This document shows, piece by piece, positions 34,704-42,726 of a DNA stretch of 64,000 bases. Origin of the DNA: JAKFYM01 sp964416595 (GTDB taxonomy: Bacteria > Bdellovibrionota > UBA1018 > CAIPTA01); assembly GCA_964416595.1 (NCBI GenBank), contig CAYQES010000015.1, forward strand, positions 1 to 64,000, written 5' to 3'. Made by a program: the position numbers and the translations under genes. How positions within the stretch are numbered: the first letter of the stretch is position 1; each line of letters begins with the position of its first letter. The notes beneath the pieces are model-generated. The model was not told the DNA's origin. It did no database searches and worked only from the letters and a program-made list of their open reading frames with translations.

Positions 34704-37165
34704 TAATCCTCTTGGGGTTGGGGGGTGATGGGAGGAGGTGGGAAATTGTCCGCAGGGCCAATTTCCGGCATCGGTTGGTCAAAGTTATTCAGCGGAACGC
34801 CTCCATCTTGGTAGGGATCGTAGTAATCTTCTTCTTCGTAACGATCGGGAGCTGAGGGCACGTTGAAGGAACTCGACTCCAAGGGTTTGGCTTGGGGCAG
34901 GGGCTCAATCACCGTGAGATCGGGAAGAGAATTTTTTAGGCGCTCCATGCGTTTTGCGGAGGGATCGCGGCTACCGAAGTTATCTTTGATAAATTCATTC
35001 CGCTCGTCGATATTACGGGTCACAACTTTTCGGATTGAGTCGTATTGTTTGATAATGGTGGGTGTGATGAAAACCAAGAGGTTGGTTTTTTGCACGATAC
35101 TTTTAGAATTTTTAAAGAGCCAGCCGAGGATCGGAATATCGCCTAAGAGAGGAACTTTGGTTATGGTCTCTTCTACTTCATCGCGTATCAATCCAGAGAG
35201 CACCACGGTATCCTCGTTTTGGACTACCACTTGGGTTTTGGTCATGCGACCGTTACGGCCCAAGGTTTTCCCTCTTAATTGCTCTGGTACTTTACTTCCG
35301 TCAAAGTTTTCTAAGGTTTGGTCAATTTTTAGTTTCACGAAATTGGAGGCTTTATTGATTTGGGGAGTCACTTTTAATTCGGTTTTTACCGTATCGTCCG
35401 TAAATCCTTCCACGGCAGCTCCGGCCGTGGTGGAAGTATTATTAGGCACTTTAATGGTTTCAGAAATCGTAAATACGGCATCTTCATTATCTAGTGCCAC
35501 AATTTTTGGTGTGGCTACCACATTGGTATCCGTATTTCCCTGAACGAGCTCAATCAAGCCGTTTAAACTATTTACTTGGTATTTTTTTTCTTCATCCCCA
35601 GAGCCGAAACTCACTTCCCGGGAGCGGCCCGATTTAAATCCCAAGGCTAAACCGCCGGCAGCAAAGGGGTTGCCCGAAAGGATTCCAGCCAAGGCGCCAC
35701 TGGCGGAAGGTAAACCCATGCCATTGGTAGCGCTCACAAAAGAAGTACCAAAGCTTCCACCTTTATTGAGCTTCATTTCGAGGATTAAAGCTTCAATGTA
35801 AACCTGATCTTTCGGCACATCGAGATTTTCCACCACCTTTTTCAAGGCAGCAAAATCTTGAGGAGAAGCGGTAACCAAAAGAGATTGGGTGCCTTTATCC
35901 GCTGCTACTTTAATTTCTCCCTGGAATGCCGCTTGCTGCTCGCCAAACACAGGAAAGGCCCGATTCTGGGTTCGACTGCCTCCGCTACCAGTGGTTATGC
36001 TCTGTAAGGTTTTTGCCAAAGCTTCCGCATCCGTAAATTGCAAACGGATCACATGGATGCGGCCACTATTTTCCGCATTAGTGGTTTTTTGGTCAAGGCG
36101 GCGCACGAGGGCCCGGATCTCTAAGATGCCGGCCGCGTTGGCTTTTAAGATAAGGGAGTTGGTGCGATCGTCCGCAATAATTTTGCTGATACTAGATCCG
36201 CCACTGCGGCCCCGACGGCTCGTGGTGCCCCGGGCGCCTGCTGCGTTGTTGAAGGTTTGTGGGCGGGGCACGTTGAAAGCGCCACCCGTGCTGCCGGTGG
36301 TGCGATCGTTTAAAATTTGCTCGATGAGTTTAGCGATATCTTTTGCAGGAGCGTTCTTTACGGGCACTACTACGAGAGATTCTTGGTAGCCAGCCACGTC
36401 TAAGAGACCAATCAACTCGAGCATCCGATTGATGTGGGAGGCGGTATCCGTAATGATTATTGTATTAGTTTGGGTGTAAGCCTGCATGCGGGCTTCCCTT
36501 GGCATCCAAAGCCGGAAGGCTGCTTCGAATTCGGAAGCGTCGATATAGCGTAAAGGAATCACGCGGGTGATGAATTCTTCATTGTTAGGTGTCTTTTTAT
36601 CTTCCGAAAAAATTGGGGTTTGTTTTTCCTTGGCGCTCGAGATCCGTTCGATGCGAAGGTATTTTCCCGAAGGCACAAGGGCGAAATTCTTCATGTTAAG
36701 GGCCGTGAGGAAGGCGTTCCAAGCGTCGCCTACGGTGATGGGGGTTTGGGAAACCACGGAGATTCGGCCTTTAATATCCTGGGGATTGTAAATAAAATTT
36801 TTACCCGTGAGTTTGGCGATGGCTTTGGCCACGTCGAGAATTTCGGCGTCAGGATAATCAAAGTTTTCCACGAGCTCTTTAGCGTTCGCTGGGGCAATGC
36901 GCTGGTTGCCGCCGCTATTGGTGGGAGCGGAATTTCTGGGAGGAGAGGTGTTGGCAATGGGGGCGGAGCCACCACGGGAAAATCCAGGGCGAACAGCAGC
37001 CCGGGATTCTTCCATCTCTTCGTCGTCTTCATCGAAAGGACTAAAAGAGCCCTCGTTATTGGTGGGCAAATTGGAAAAAGGATTCGGTGGCAAGGGAGGA
37101 GGATCTTCGGCTTGGGCTGCTAGGGAAGCTAGCAGGCCGAGGATTAGGATGTTTTGCTTTTTCAT
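34703..37165 (-). CDS. gspD: Type II secretion secretin GspD
   Basis: 820 aa from the ATG at 37165, chosen for the AGGAGAGAG just upstream and the signal peptide (KKQNILILGLLASLAAQAED). Domains: Pro-rich linker, N0 (about 85-165), N1-N3 (about 165-440, with Gly/Arg/Ser-rich loops), secretin beta-barrel (about 470-690; VVLSGLIRDE, VPLLGDIPILGWLFK) and a C-terminal acidic/Pro-rich tail ending QPQED. It forms the outer-membrane channel. No pilotin gene was recognised. An 8-bp gap separates it from gspC. Confidence 0.95.
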   Translation of the reverse strand: MKKQNILILGLLASLAAQAEDPPPLPPNPFSNLPTNNEGSFSPFDEDDEEMEESRAAVRPGFSRGGSAPIANTSPPRNSAPTNSGGNQRIAPANAKELVENFDYPDAEILDVAKAIAKLTGKNFIYNPQDIKGRISVVSQTPITVGDAWNAFLTALNMKNFALVPSGKYLRIERISSAKEKQTPIFSEDKKTPNNEEFITRVIPLRYIDASEFEAAFRLWMPREARMQAYTQTNTIIITDTASHINRMLELIGLLDVAGYQESLVVVPVKNAPAKDIAKLIEQILNDRTTGSTGGAFNVPRPQTFNNAAGARGTTSRRGRSGGSSISKIIADDRTNSLILKANAAGILEIRALVRRLDQKTTNAENSGRIHVIRLQFTDAEALAKTLQSITTGSGGSRTQNRAFPVFGEQQAAFQGEIKVAADKGTQSLLVTASPQDFAALKKVVENLDVPKDQVYIEALILEMKLNKGGSFGTSFVSATNGMGLPSASGALAGILSGNPFAAGGLALGFKSGRSREVSFGSGDEEKKYQVNSLNGLIELVQGNTDTNVVATPKIVALDNEDAVFTISETIKVPNNTSTTAGAAVEGFTDDTVKTELKVTPQINKASNFVKLKIDQTLENFDGSKVPEQLRGKTLGRNGRMTKTQVVVQNEDTVVLSGLIRDEVEETITKVPLLGDIPILGWLFKNSKSIVQKTNLLVFITPTIIKQYDSIRKVVTRNIDERNEFIKDNFGSRDPSAKRMERLKNSLPDLTVIEPLPQAKPLESSSFNVPSAPDRYEEEDYYDPYQDGGVPLNNFDQPMPEIGPADNFPPPPITPQPQED

Positions 37166-37173
37166 TCTCTCTC

Positions 37174-38178
37174 CTAATTGATGTCGTACACTAAATTCAT
37201 GGTTTTGTTTCCGCGCTTGATGCAAAGCTCAATGCGTGGGGCTGTTTTAAATGTTTCCAGCATATTAAAAGCGGTGGCCGGATCATTCACGGGCTGGCCA
37301 TTGATGCCGCAGATCACGTCGTCGTCTTTCATGCCGAGTTTATCGTAGATAGAATCTTTTTCGATCTGGAAGCAGCGGTAACCTGCGGGTTTTCCAGCTT
37401 CCATATTGGGCAAACAGCGGGCTTGGGTGAGCACTTCATTGAAGTTAGCCATTACTTTATCGATTTCTTTACGATCAATATTGTAGTGGTTGCCTTCGTT
37501 GGAGATACCACCGGGCCGGGCGGGGCTGGCTTTGCGGCTTAAAACGATGAGATCCTTGGGCAGCTCCACGAATTCTCTTCTACGTTCAGATTTATTGATA
37601 AAAATCATGCGATCAAATTCCACGGCCTGCACTTGGATATTGGGGCCCATGCTTTCCCCGGGGCGCACAGCCCACACTTGGTTGGCGCCTTTATCATCCA
37701 CACTGGCCACGCTTTTTTGGGGATCTTTCACTACGATCACGCCGAGGAGAGTGAGTGGCAAGTTCGTGCGCACGGGCGGCCCGTCGATGCCATCGCCCAC
37801 ATCCAAGTTGGGAATGAGGCCCCGCTCGTTGAAAAGATTGCGGGCCAGGATCGGCTGGTAGCGCTGGAAAGAGCGATCTTCACCGGCCTGTTGAAAGCGG
37901 GGGCGGGGAGGCGTGATTTCTGGAAAGTAGGGTTGCACGGCGAGCACAAGAAAATCGGCTACGAAGTAAGCGGAAATGATGATCGCAAGCGAGTTGTAGA
38001 GAAAAGATTTTCTGTAAATTTTTTCCCAGTTGATCGCCGAAGGTGAGAAGCGACCACCGCGCACGGTGCTCATCTGGTTTGGTTGCAAAAGGATGCCTTG
38101 GGGGCGGCGTCCTGCCATGTGCCCCAGCAACGACTGTAGCTGTCTTTTCCACTCCTGGAAAATCGAAGGTAGATTCAC
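37174..38178 (-). CDS. gspC: Type II secretion protein GspC
   Basis: 334 aa. A cytoplasmic N-terminus of about 57 residues, one membrane helix (YNSLAIIISAYFVADFLVLAV), the periplasmic HR domain (about 105-200; NLPLTLLGVIVVKDP) and a C-terminal PDZ domain (about 255-330; KLGMKDDDVICGINGQ). GspC links the platform to GspD and selects substrates. The start is a GTG with AAGGA upstream. Internal ATGs at codons 21 and 36 would give a shorter N-terminus. First gene of the operon. Confidence 0.92.
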   Translation of the reverse strand: MNLPSIFQEWKRQLQSLLGHMAGRRPQGILLQPNQMSTVRGGRFSPSAINWEKIYRKSFLYNSLAIIISAYFVADFLVLAVQPYFPEITPPRPRFQQAGEDRSFQRYQPILARNLFNERGLIPNLDVGDGIDGPPVRTNLPLTLLGVIVVKDPQKSVASVDDKGANQVWAVRPGESMGPNIQVQAVEFDRMIFINKSERRREFVELPKDLIVLSRKASPARPGGISNEGNHYNIDRKEIDKVMANFNEVLTQARCLPNMEAGKPAGYRCFQIEKDSIYDKLGMKDDDVICGINGQPVNDPATAFNMLETFKTAPRIELCIKRGNKTMNLVYDIN

Positions 38179-38190
38179 GCTTATCCTTGC

Positions 38191-38206
38191 TGCAATGCTC
38201 TTGCCA
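38191..38206 (-). promoter_or_regulatory. Candidate sigma-54 (-24/-12) element upstream of gspC
   Basis: On the minus strand TGGCAAGAGCATTGCA matches the consensus TGGCACG-N4-TTGCW with one difference, and GG and GC are 10 bp apart. If used, transcription would start near 38180, only 2 nt before the annotated GTG and after its Shine-Dalgarno. It would then need an internal start or a leaderless mRNA, so the call is tentative. Confidence 0.35.
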
Positions 38207-38300
38207 TTGGAAATATCGTACCTTGGCTGTTGTTGGTGGGGAACTATTAGAAATAATGGCGGAAATTATTTTAACACGGTGGCGTGTGTGGCGCGGGCGC

Positions 38301-38354
38301 TGACATTTTGTCATGAGTTGGCGTGTGGCGGGTGGGGGATGTGACAAGTTGTCG
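38301..38354. promoter_or_regulatory. Paired TGACA-N3-TGTC dyads upstream of the gsp operon
   Basis: Two 13-bp dyads of the same design occur at 38301-38313 (arms TGACA and TGTCA, spacer TTT) and 38342-38354 (TGACA and TGTCG, spacer AGT). Centres are 41 bp apart, about four helical turns. They lie about 130-170 bp upstream of gspC. The 623-bp region between gspC and the Y1 transposase gene otherwise holds only the hairpin at 38530, the candidate promoter and G/T-rich sequence. Confidence 0.45.
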
Positions 38355-38529
38355 TTTTGTGGGCATTGAGTGGCTGTTTGGAGCAGAGAAATTTTTCGCG
38401 GGGATTGGCAGCAGCGGGACGTGGGTGGTGTTTGTGGGAATGGGTGCTGGGGTGGCTAGATCTTGAAGCGACTTGGAGATTGGCGCGGGAAGCGCTCGTT
38501 GAGGGTATAGAAAGGTTTTACATTTAGGG

Positions 38530-38563
38530 AGCTTTTACTAGATGGTTCGTGATCGTAAAAGCT
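38530..38563. repeat. Long perfect-stem hairpin in the gsp-transposase gap
   Basis: AGCTTTTAC (38530-38538) and GTAAAAGCT (38555-38563) pair over 9 bp, with a further GAT/ATC pairing inside. It is not followed by a T-run, so it is not an obvious terminator. It could be a recognition structure for the nearby Y1 transposase, or an end of a former element. Confidence 0.4.
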
Positions 38564-38801
38564 AGGACTATAAAAACTTCTTTTCTAAGTGTTTTTAATT
38601 GACAGGTTTCTCGTTGCCGACAGCGGTCTTCCAGCAAAGATTTTTTTTGCATACATACCCGGCCACGTACATTTTTCTTGGACCCAGGGGCAATGGTCTG
38701 GTGAGGTTTTGGTGAGAGTTTAAGCAGCTTTTGTTTTTTGGTTTTCATTCTTAAAAAAGCTAAAAAATGAAATCTAAAAACTCATGGTATGCATTTCCTC
38801 C

Positions 38802-39275
38802 ATGAAACAATACTCTTTGTTCAAAATCCCTCTGCCCGTGCATGGCGGAGAATTATCCCTAGGTAAAAGAAAAACAAGACGCGTTCTTTCAAACAAAAAG
38901 CCGATTCACTTGAATCTAAAAGCCAATCGAAATGTGCTTTATAAAAATAAAGCTTTCATTCAAGCCACTACCCACCATTTAAGCAAAAAGTACGACGTAA
39001 AAATTTACGATCTTGTCATAAATTACGACCATATTCACAAGGTCATAAAAATTGAGGATCGTAGAACCTATTTAGCTTTCATCCGCGCTCTCACAGGTAT
39101 ACTGGCCAAGAAAATCGGCAAAGGTTTATGGAAATTTATTCCGTTCACCCGTGTAGCCAATTGGGGCAAAGATTATCGAGGTCTCCTCAGATACTTACAG
39201 CAAAATCGCGAAGAGATCAGCGGGCAAAGGGCCTATAAACCGAGGAAGGATTGGTACAAAAGACGAAAGCCTTAA
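38802..39275 (+). CDS. Y1 (HUH) single-domain transposase, RAYT-like
   Basis: 157 aa, from the ATG at 38802. The short N-terminal region (HGGELSLGKRKTRR) is typical of chromosomal Y1 transposases in Bdellovibrio-like bacteria. The HUH motif is HIH (His77, His79, in INYDHIHKVIK). The likely catalytic tyrosine is Tyr131 in LLRYLQQN. Such enzymes nick single-stranded DNA and mobilise REP or IS200-like elements. No flanking IS ends or accessory gene were recognised. The gene is A/T-rich relative to gspC. Confidence 0.75.
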   Translation: MKQYSLFKIPLPVHGGELSLGKRKTRRVLSNKKPIHLNLKANRNVLYKNKAFIQATTHHLSKKYDVKIYDLVINYDHIHKVIKIEDRRTYLAFIRALTGILAKKIGKGLWKFIPFTRVANWGKDYRGLLRYLQQNREEISGQRAYKPRKDWYKRRKP

Positions 39276-39369
39276 ACTGCTGCGATAGCTCCAGCGTAAA
39301 GCAAAAAATTCAGAGAGAGCGCATTTGATTTTGAAGAGTCTCTTGCCGAGGTCACAGCAAACAGGATAT

Positions 39370-39753
39370 CTACTTCGTTATCACCTGCACCACATCTCCC
39401 ACCATCACATTGGTGTAAGATCCCACGGGCGTGGAGGCAGCAGGTTGCATTTCTAATACGCGGGCCACGGCAATATCGCTATCGGCGTGGATCACTTTAA
39501 GGCGCGCGATCTTGAAAGAAATATTGCGGCCGATCTTTTGGTTGATTTCATCCACCGTAGTGAGGGCGCGGAAAACGTCTAACTGGGATCCGATCTTGAT
39601 GCCTTGGCTTGTGCCTATATTCACGTACACATCCCGGGCGGGGATTTCGCTATCGCTCATGGCGAAATCAGTTCGTACGCCGAACACTTGAAAATCAGCG
39701 AAGGAAGTGGTGGGTACGGCCAAAAGACACAAAATGAAAGTTAGTATTCTCAT
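39370..39753 (-). CDS. Exported protein of unknown function (FlgT-C-like)
   Basis: 127 aa from the ATG at 39753, where a signal peptide begins (MRILTFILCLLAVPTTSFA); a longer frame has no support. The mature part is a single beta-rich domain (about 20-127) with VYVNIGTSQGIKIGSQLDVFR and VGSYTNVMVGDVVQVI, patterns seen in FlgT C-terminal and CsgG-like accessory domains (G-x-G-I-x-x-G-D). The call is loose. It is downstream of the HD-GYP gene on the same strand, 81 bp apart. Confidence 0.65.
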   Translation of the reverse strand: MRILTFILCLLAVPTTSFADFQVFGVRTDFAMSDSEIPARDVYVNIGTSQGIKIGSQLDVFRALTTVDEINQKIGRNISFKIARLKVIHADSDIAVARVLEMQPAASTPVGSYTNVMVGDVVQVITK

Positions 39754-39834
39754 GTGTATCTTCTCGGAGAGAGGGAAGGGGAAGTTTAAGAGAATTTTCA
39801 CGGGCGCCAAAGCTCTACACGGTAACAAACTAAC

Positions 39835-40878
39835 TCAGTCTAATTTACCGCCATAGATCATCACAAGCTCAGCGAAGAGCTGTTTGTCCACCTTATGCAT
39901 CATCGCGCTCTGGATGAGTTTAAAGGCTTCAAAAGGAGTTTTGGCTTTGGAATAAGTGCGATCTGTCGTTAACGCATTAAAGATATCCGCGAGGGTTACG
40001 ATTTTGGCAAACACAGAGATTTGGTTGTCCGTGAGGCCGTGGGGGTAGCCGCCGCCGGAGTTCTCTTCGTGGTGGTGGAGGATGCCGAGCTTGGCGCGTT
40101 GAGAAACGTCCCGATTGTCTTTCAATAGCTCATAGCCCCAGCTGCTGTGCTGGCGCATTTCTTCCCACTCTTGTTTATCCAAAGGTCCTGGTTTGTTGAT
40201 CACTTCCGGGCGCACTCGGGTTTTGCCGATGTCGTGGAGGAGGCCTGCGATGCCAAGATCCATGAGATCCGTTTCGCTCACGATCTTGAGCCGTTTTCCT
40301 AAAGCAATCGAGTTCAAACCCACGCCCACAGAGTGCTGGTAGGTGTAAGGATCGTGAGAAGAGAGGCGAATTAGATGGTAGAAGGCTTTCGGATCCCGCA
40401 CGAGCACGTTCACGAAGCCAGAAACCACCCTCATTCCTTTACGGATATTTTCAGGGCTTGGATCCTGGAATAATTCTTCGGTGATGCGCACGGCCGCGGA
40501 GCGCATGAGGCCAACTTGGGCCTCCATGCTCACTTGGGATTGGGGCGTGCTGGTTACCAGGAAGGTTTCTAGATATTGGCGAATGGTGGCAGAATCGTGC
40601 CGTTCTAAATAAATTTTATCAATACCAGCATCCAGGAGGCTCTGAATTTCGAAGGCCGTAAAGGGAGCTTGGTGCTCTCGGAACATGCGATAGCGCTTGC
40701 CGCGCTTTACGAAGAAGGAAACCGAAGGCACAGAATCTGGACGGATCAAATGCAAGCGTAAGGCGATATAAGGCTCTTTATTGGCCGGATCCAGCTCCTG
40801 GAAAAATTCGTTCAAAGAGCGGCTAACGGCGTCCTCGCCTGCGATCGGATTAGTTTGTATTTTTTCGGCTGCACCCAT
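39835..40878 (-). CDS. HD-GYP domain protein, probable cyclic-di-GMP phosphodiesterase
   Basis: 347 aa. The N-terminal region (about 35-110) resembles the DUF3391-type domain before many HD-GYPs. The catalytic domain has His215-Asp216 (LLHDIGK), the HHE motif (269-271) and Gly-Tyr-Pro (277-279), with VGVGLNSIALGK between. This motif set indicates cyclic-di-GMP hydrolysis. No membrane segment. It is divergent from the gene at 41170, with a 291-bp gap in which I see no clear promoter or operator. Confidence 0.9.
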   Translation of the reverse strand: MGAAEKIQTNPIAGEDAVSRSLNEFFQELDPANKEPYIALRLHLIRPDSVPSVSFFVKRGKRYRMFREHQAPFTAFEIQSLLDAGIDKIYLERHDSATIRQYLETFLVTSTPQSQVSMEAQVGLMRSAAVRITEELFQDPSPENIRKGMRVVSGFVNVLVRDPKAFYHLIRLSSHDPYTYQHSVGVGLNSIALGKRLKIVSETDLMDLGIAGLLHDIGKTRVRPEVINKPGPLDKQEWEEMRQHSSWGYELLKDNRDVSQRAKLGILHHHEENSGGGYPHGLTDNQISVFAKIVTLADIFNALTTDRTYSKAKTPFEAFKLIQSAMMHKVDKQLFAELVMIYGGKLD

Positions 40879-41169
40879 AGGTATTGTCTTTAGTTTTCGG
40901 CCGAAATCGCCTTAAACCTTAAGACTTGTGTCCAGAATTCGCCTACTGTCGAAAAAGTAGACAGTTCCTAACGGCCAACCCTCAAGAGACTGTATCAACC
41001 GAGAGATATATTCTCTTTGATTGTTGCAGGGTTAGCGCTAAATCCTAGCCTGTTAGATAAGTGGCACCCTCGTTGCAATTCTCTTTCGTGAAGGTTGTTT
41101 TACGGTAGTGAATGGCGGGCTTCACAAAAGCTGCGCCCAGTGGAAAAGATCACGTGGAGGAAGTTGTTG

Positions 41170-41526
41170 ATGTCGGCTTATTTGGATAAATCCCAAGGTG
41201 TTACTTTTGTTTACTCGAATATCTTCGACCTTTACAAGAAGGCGAAAGATTCTAAAATCGATGCCCCTTTTGTTGCTGAGCGCTCTCGAGTGATCAAAGC
41301 GGGAGAGGCAAAGATTAAAAATTTTCACGCAAAAGAATTAAATGCCCCTGAAGGCGAGCGGCCCTTTCCCGTGCCCATGGGCGTAAAAGAAGCAGAAGAA
41401 AAAGCCAAGCGCCAAAATATGCGGCCTGTGGCGAATTTGCAGAAAAATCTTTCTGAGCTCACGGATGCTCACGAAAAATTGCGTTTTCTCTTACAAGAAT
41501 TGGAAGCGCTTACGAAGAAGAAGTAA
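41170..41526 (+). CDS. Hypothetical protein, basic, coiled-coil C-terminus
   Basis: 118 aa from the ATG at 41170, with GGAGG nine bases upstream; an earlier ATG at 41095 has no such site. N-terminus YLDKSQGVTFVYSNIFDLY, a Lys-rich middle (about 40-70) and a C-terminal coiled coil (SELTDAHEKLRFLLQELEAL). No signal or membrane segment. Its last 17 bp overlap the convergent Hsp20-fusion gene. Not recognised. Confidence 0.65.
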   Translation: MSAYLDKSQGVTFVYSNIFDLYKKAKDSKIDAPFVAERSRVIKAGEAKIKNFHAKELNAPEGERPFPVPMGVKEAEEKAKRQNMRPVANLQKNLSELTDAHEKLRFLLQELEALTKKK

Positions 41527-42280
41527 TTTCTTCTTTAGGGGCGGCTCCCGCTTTGGTTGGCACTCCCTCAGCCGGCACTAAACCGGCTTTGGGGATGTGG
41601 ATACTCACGATTCCGTCTGCGTATTCACGCTTAATCCCCTTCGCATCAAAAGGCCCTGGCAGAGTTAAGCTTTCGATCACTGTTTGAAAGCTATTTGTTT
41701 TGGTCTGGCGGGCTTGCTCAGCATCTTTCACCTGTTCTTGGAATCTCCTCGCCAAAGATAATTTAATCGCTTGGCCTTCTCCAGAAATGAAAAGATTCTT
41801 GGCCTCATGGGGCGGCAGAGCCACCTTGATGTTGTAGGCATTTTCACTTTCGTTCAAGGAAGGGTTTAAAGATTTGATGTGGTAAAAAGGATCCTGGGTT
41901 TGATCTGTGACCGATTTAATCCGCTCCATGGTGCCCGCCCTGTGATCGGCGATCGCCTTAATGGATTCAGCTTCGAGACGTTTAATATCGCTGGCTGTAG
42001 CGTCTGCTAGAGCGAGATAGTTCTTCTGGGTGTTTTCATTAAGAGTGCGCACTCGCTCTGAGTTCAGTTTTTTCACCATCTCCGCTTGGGTTTCGCCGGC
42101 TTTAGAAATCGCAACGAGCTCTTTATCCGTTTTTTCTTTGGCCGCGCTTGCTTCTTTGATGCGATTTCTTTCCGCCATGGCTTTATCTGTTTCCAAGGCG
42201 TTTTGCTCGTCTTCCAGTGCTTTTCTCTTTTGGGCTAGTAGCCGGATTTGAGATTCGGAAGTTACTTGGTCCACACTCAT
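41510..42280 (-). CDS. Coiled-coil / Hsp20-like fusion protein
   Basis: 256 aa. Residues 1 to about 120 are a long charged coiled coil (AQKRKALEDEQNALETDKA and following). Residues about 140-240 resemble an alpha-crystallin domain: NAYNIKVALPPHEAKNLFIS, FQTVIESLTLPGPFDA and ADGIVSIHIPKAG, the last matching the family's GVL-x-I-x-x-P end. Small heat-shock proteins bind unfolding proteins; the coiled coil replacing the usual N-terminal arm is unusual and may set oligomer size. A Ser/Ala-rich tail follows. Pairs with the next gene. Confidence 0.7.
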   Translation of the reverse strand: MSVDQVTSESQIRLLAQKRKALEDEQNALETDKAMAERNRIKEASAAKEKTDKELVAISKAGETQAEMVKKLNSERVRTLNENTQKNYLALADATASDIKRLEAESIKAIADHRAGTMERIKSVTDQTQDPFYHIKSLNPSLNESENAYNIKVALPPHEAKNLFISGEGQAIKLSLARRFQEQVKDAEQARQTKTNSFQTVIESLTLPGPFDAKGIKREYADGIVSIHIPKAGLVPAEGVPTKAGAAPKEEITSSS

Positions 42281-42289
42281 GGTTTTCCT

Positions 42290-42601
42290 CTAATGGCTGA
42301 AGCCTTGGTTCTCCTGGGCGGTATTTTGTACGATATTAAAATAGACACTCGCCACATCATCGTGGGTGGAAGGGTCGAGTTTTTCGAGAAATGCCTTTTT
42401 GCTGCTGATCGTAGGGCATAGGATCATCTGTTCTAGCAGTGATTCTGCTTTTTCTATTCGGGCATCTCGTTTTTCTTTTTTTCCTAAACGCAGGGCGATG
42501 CGCCGGATGGTGTTTTCATCAAATAAGAGATGGTTACCCTGGGCCGATTGCTCTAGAAGGTATTTCACCTGTTCTAGTTGCTCTTCGTTAACATAGATCA
42601 T
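42290..42601 (-). CDS. Hypothetical small helical protein, partner of the Hsp20-like gene
   Basis: 103 aa, mostly charged helix with no signal or membrane segment. It lies 9 bp upstream of the coiled-coil/Hsp20 gene on the same strand, so the two are co-transcribed. Notable features are a Lys-Lys-Glu-Lys-Arg stretch near the middle and a final GFSH. I do not recognise a family; a chaperone partner role would be pure guess. Confidence 0.6.
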   Translation of the reverse strand: MIYVNEEQLEQVKYLLEQSAQGNHLLFDENTIRRIALRLGKKEKRDARIEKAESLLEQMILCPTISSKKAFLEKLDPSTHDDVASVYFNIVQNTAQENQGFSH

Positions 42602-42726
42602 ACGCCTCCGGTGCGTGAAATAGACGGGCCTCCATCCTGGAGACCTCTTTTTTAAATGTATCGAAGAAAGGTGAGAATCTCAAAATTCTACGTGTTACAA
42701 TAGTGATGGGGAGGCCTGCACGGAAG

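Noticed and set aside
38524..38748. 74-aa minus-strand frame, Lys-rich
   Set aside because: No ribosome binding site, no recognisable motif, and it covers the hairpin at 38530; cannot be supported as a gene.
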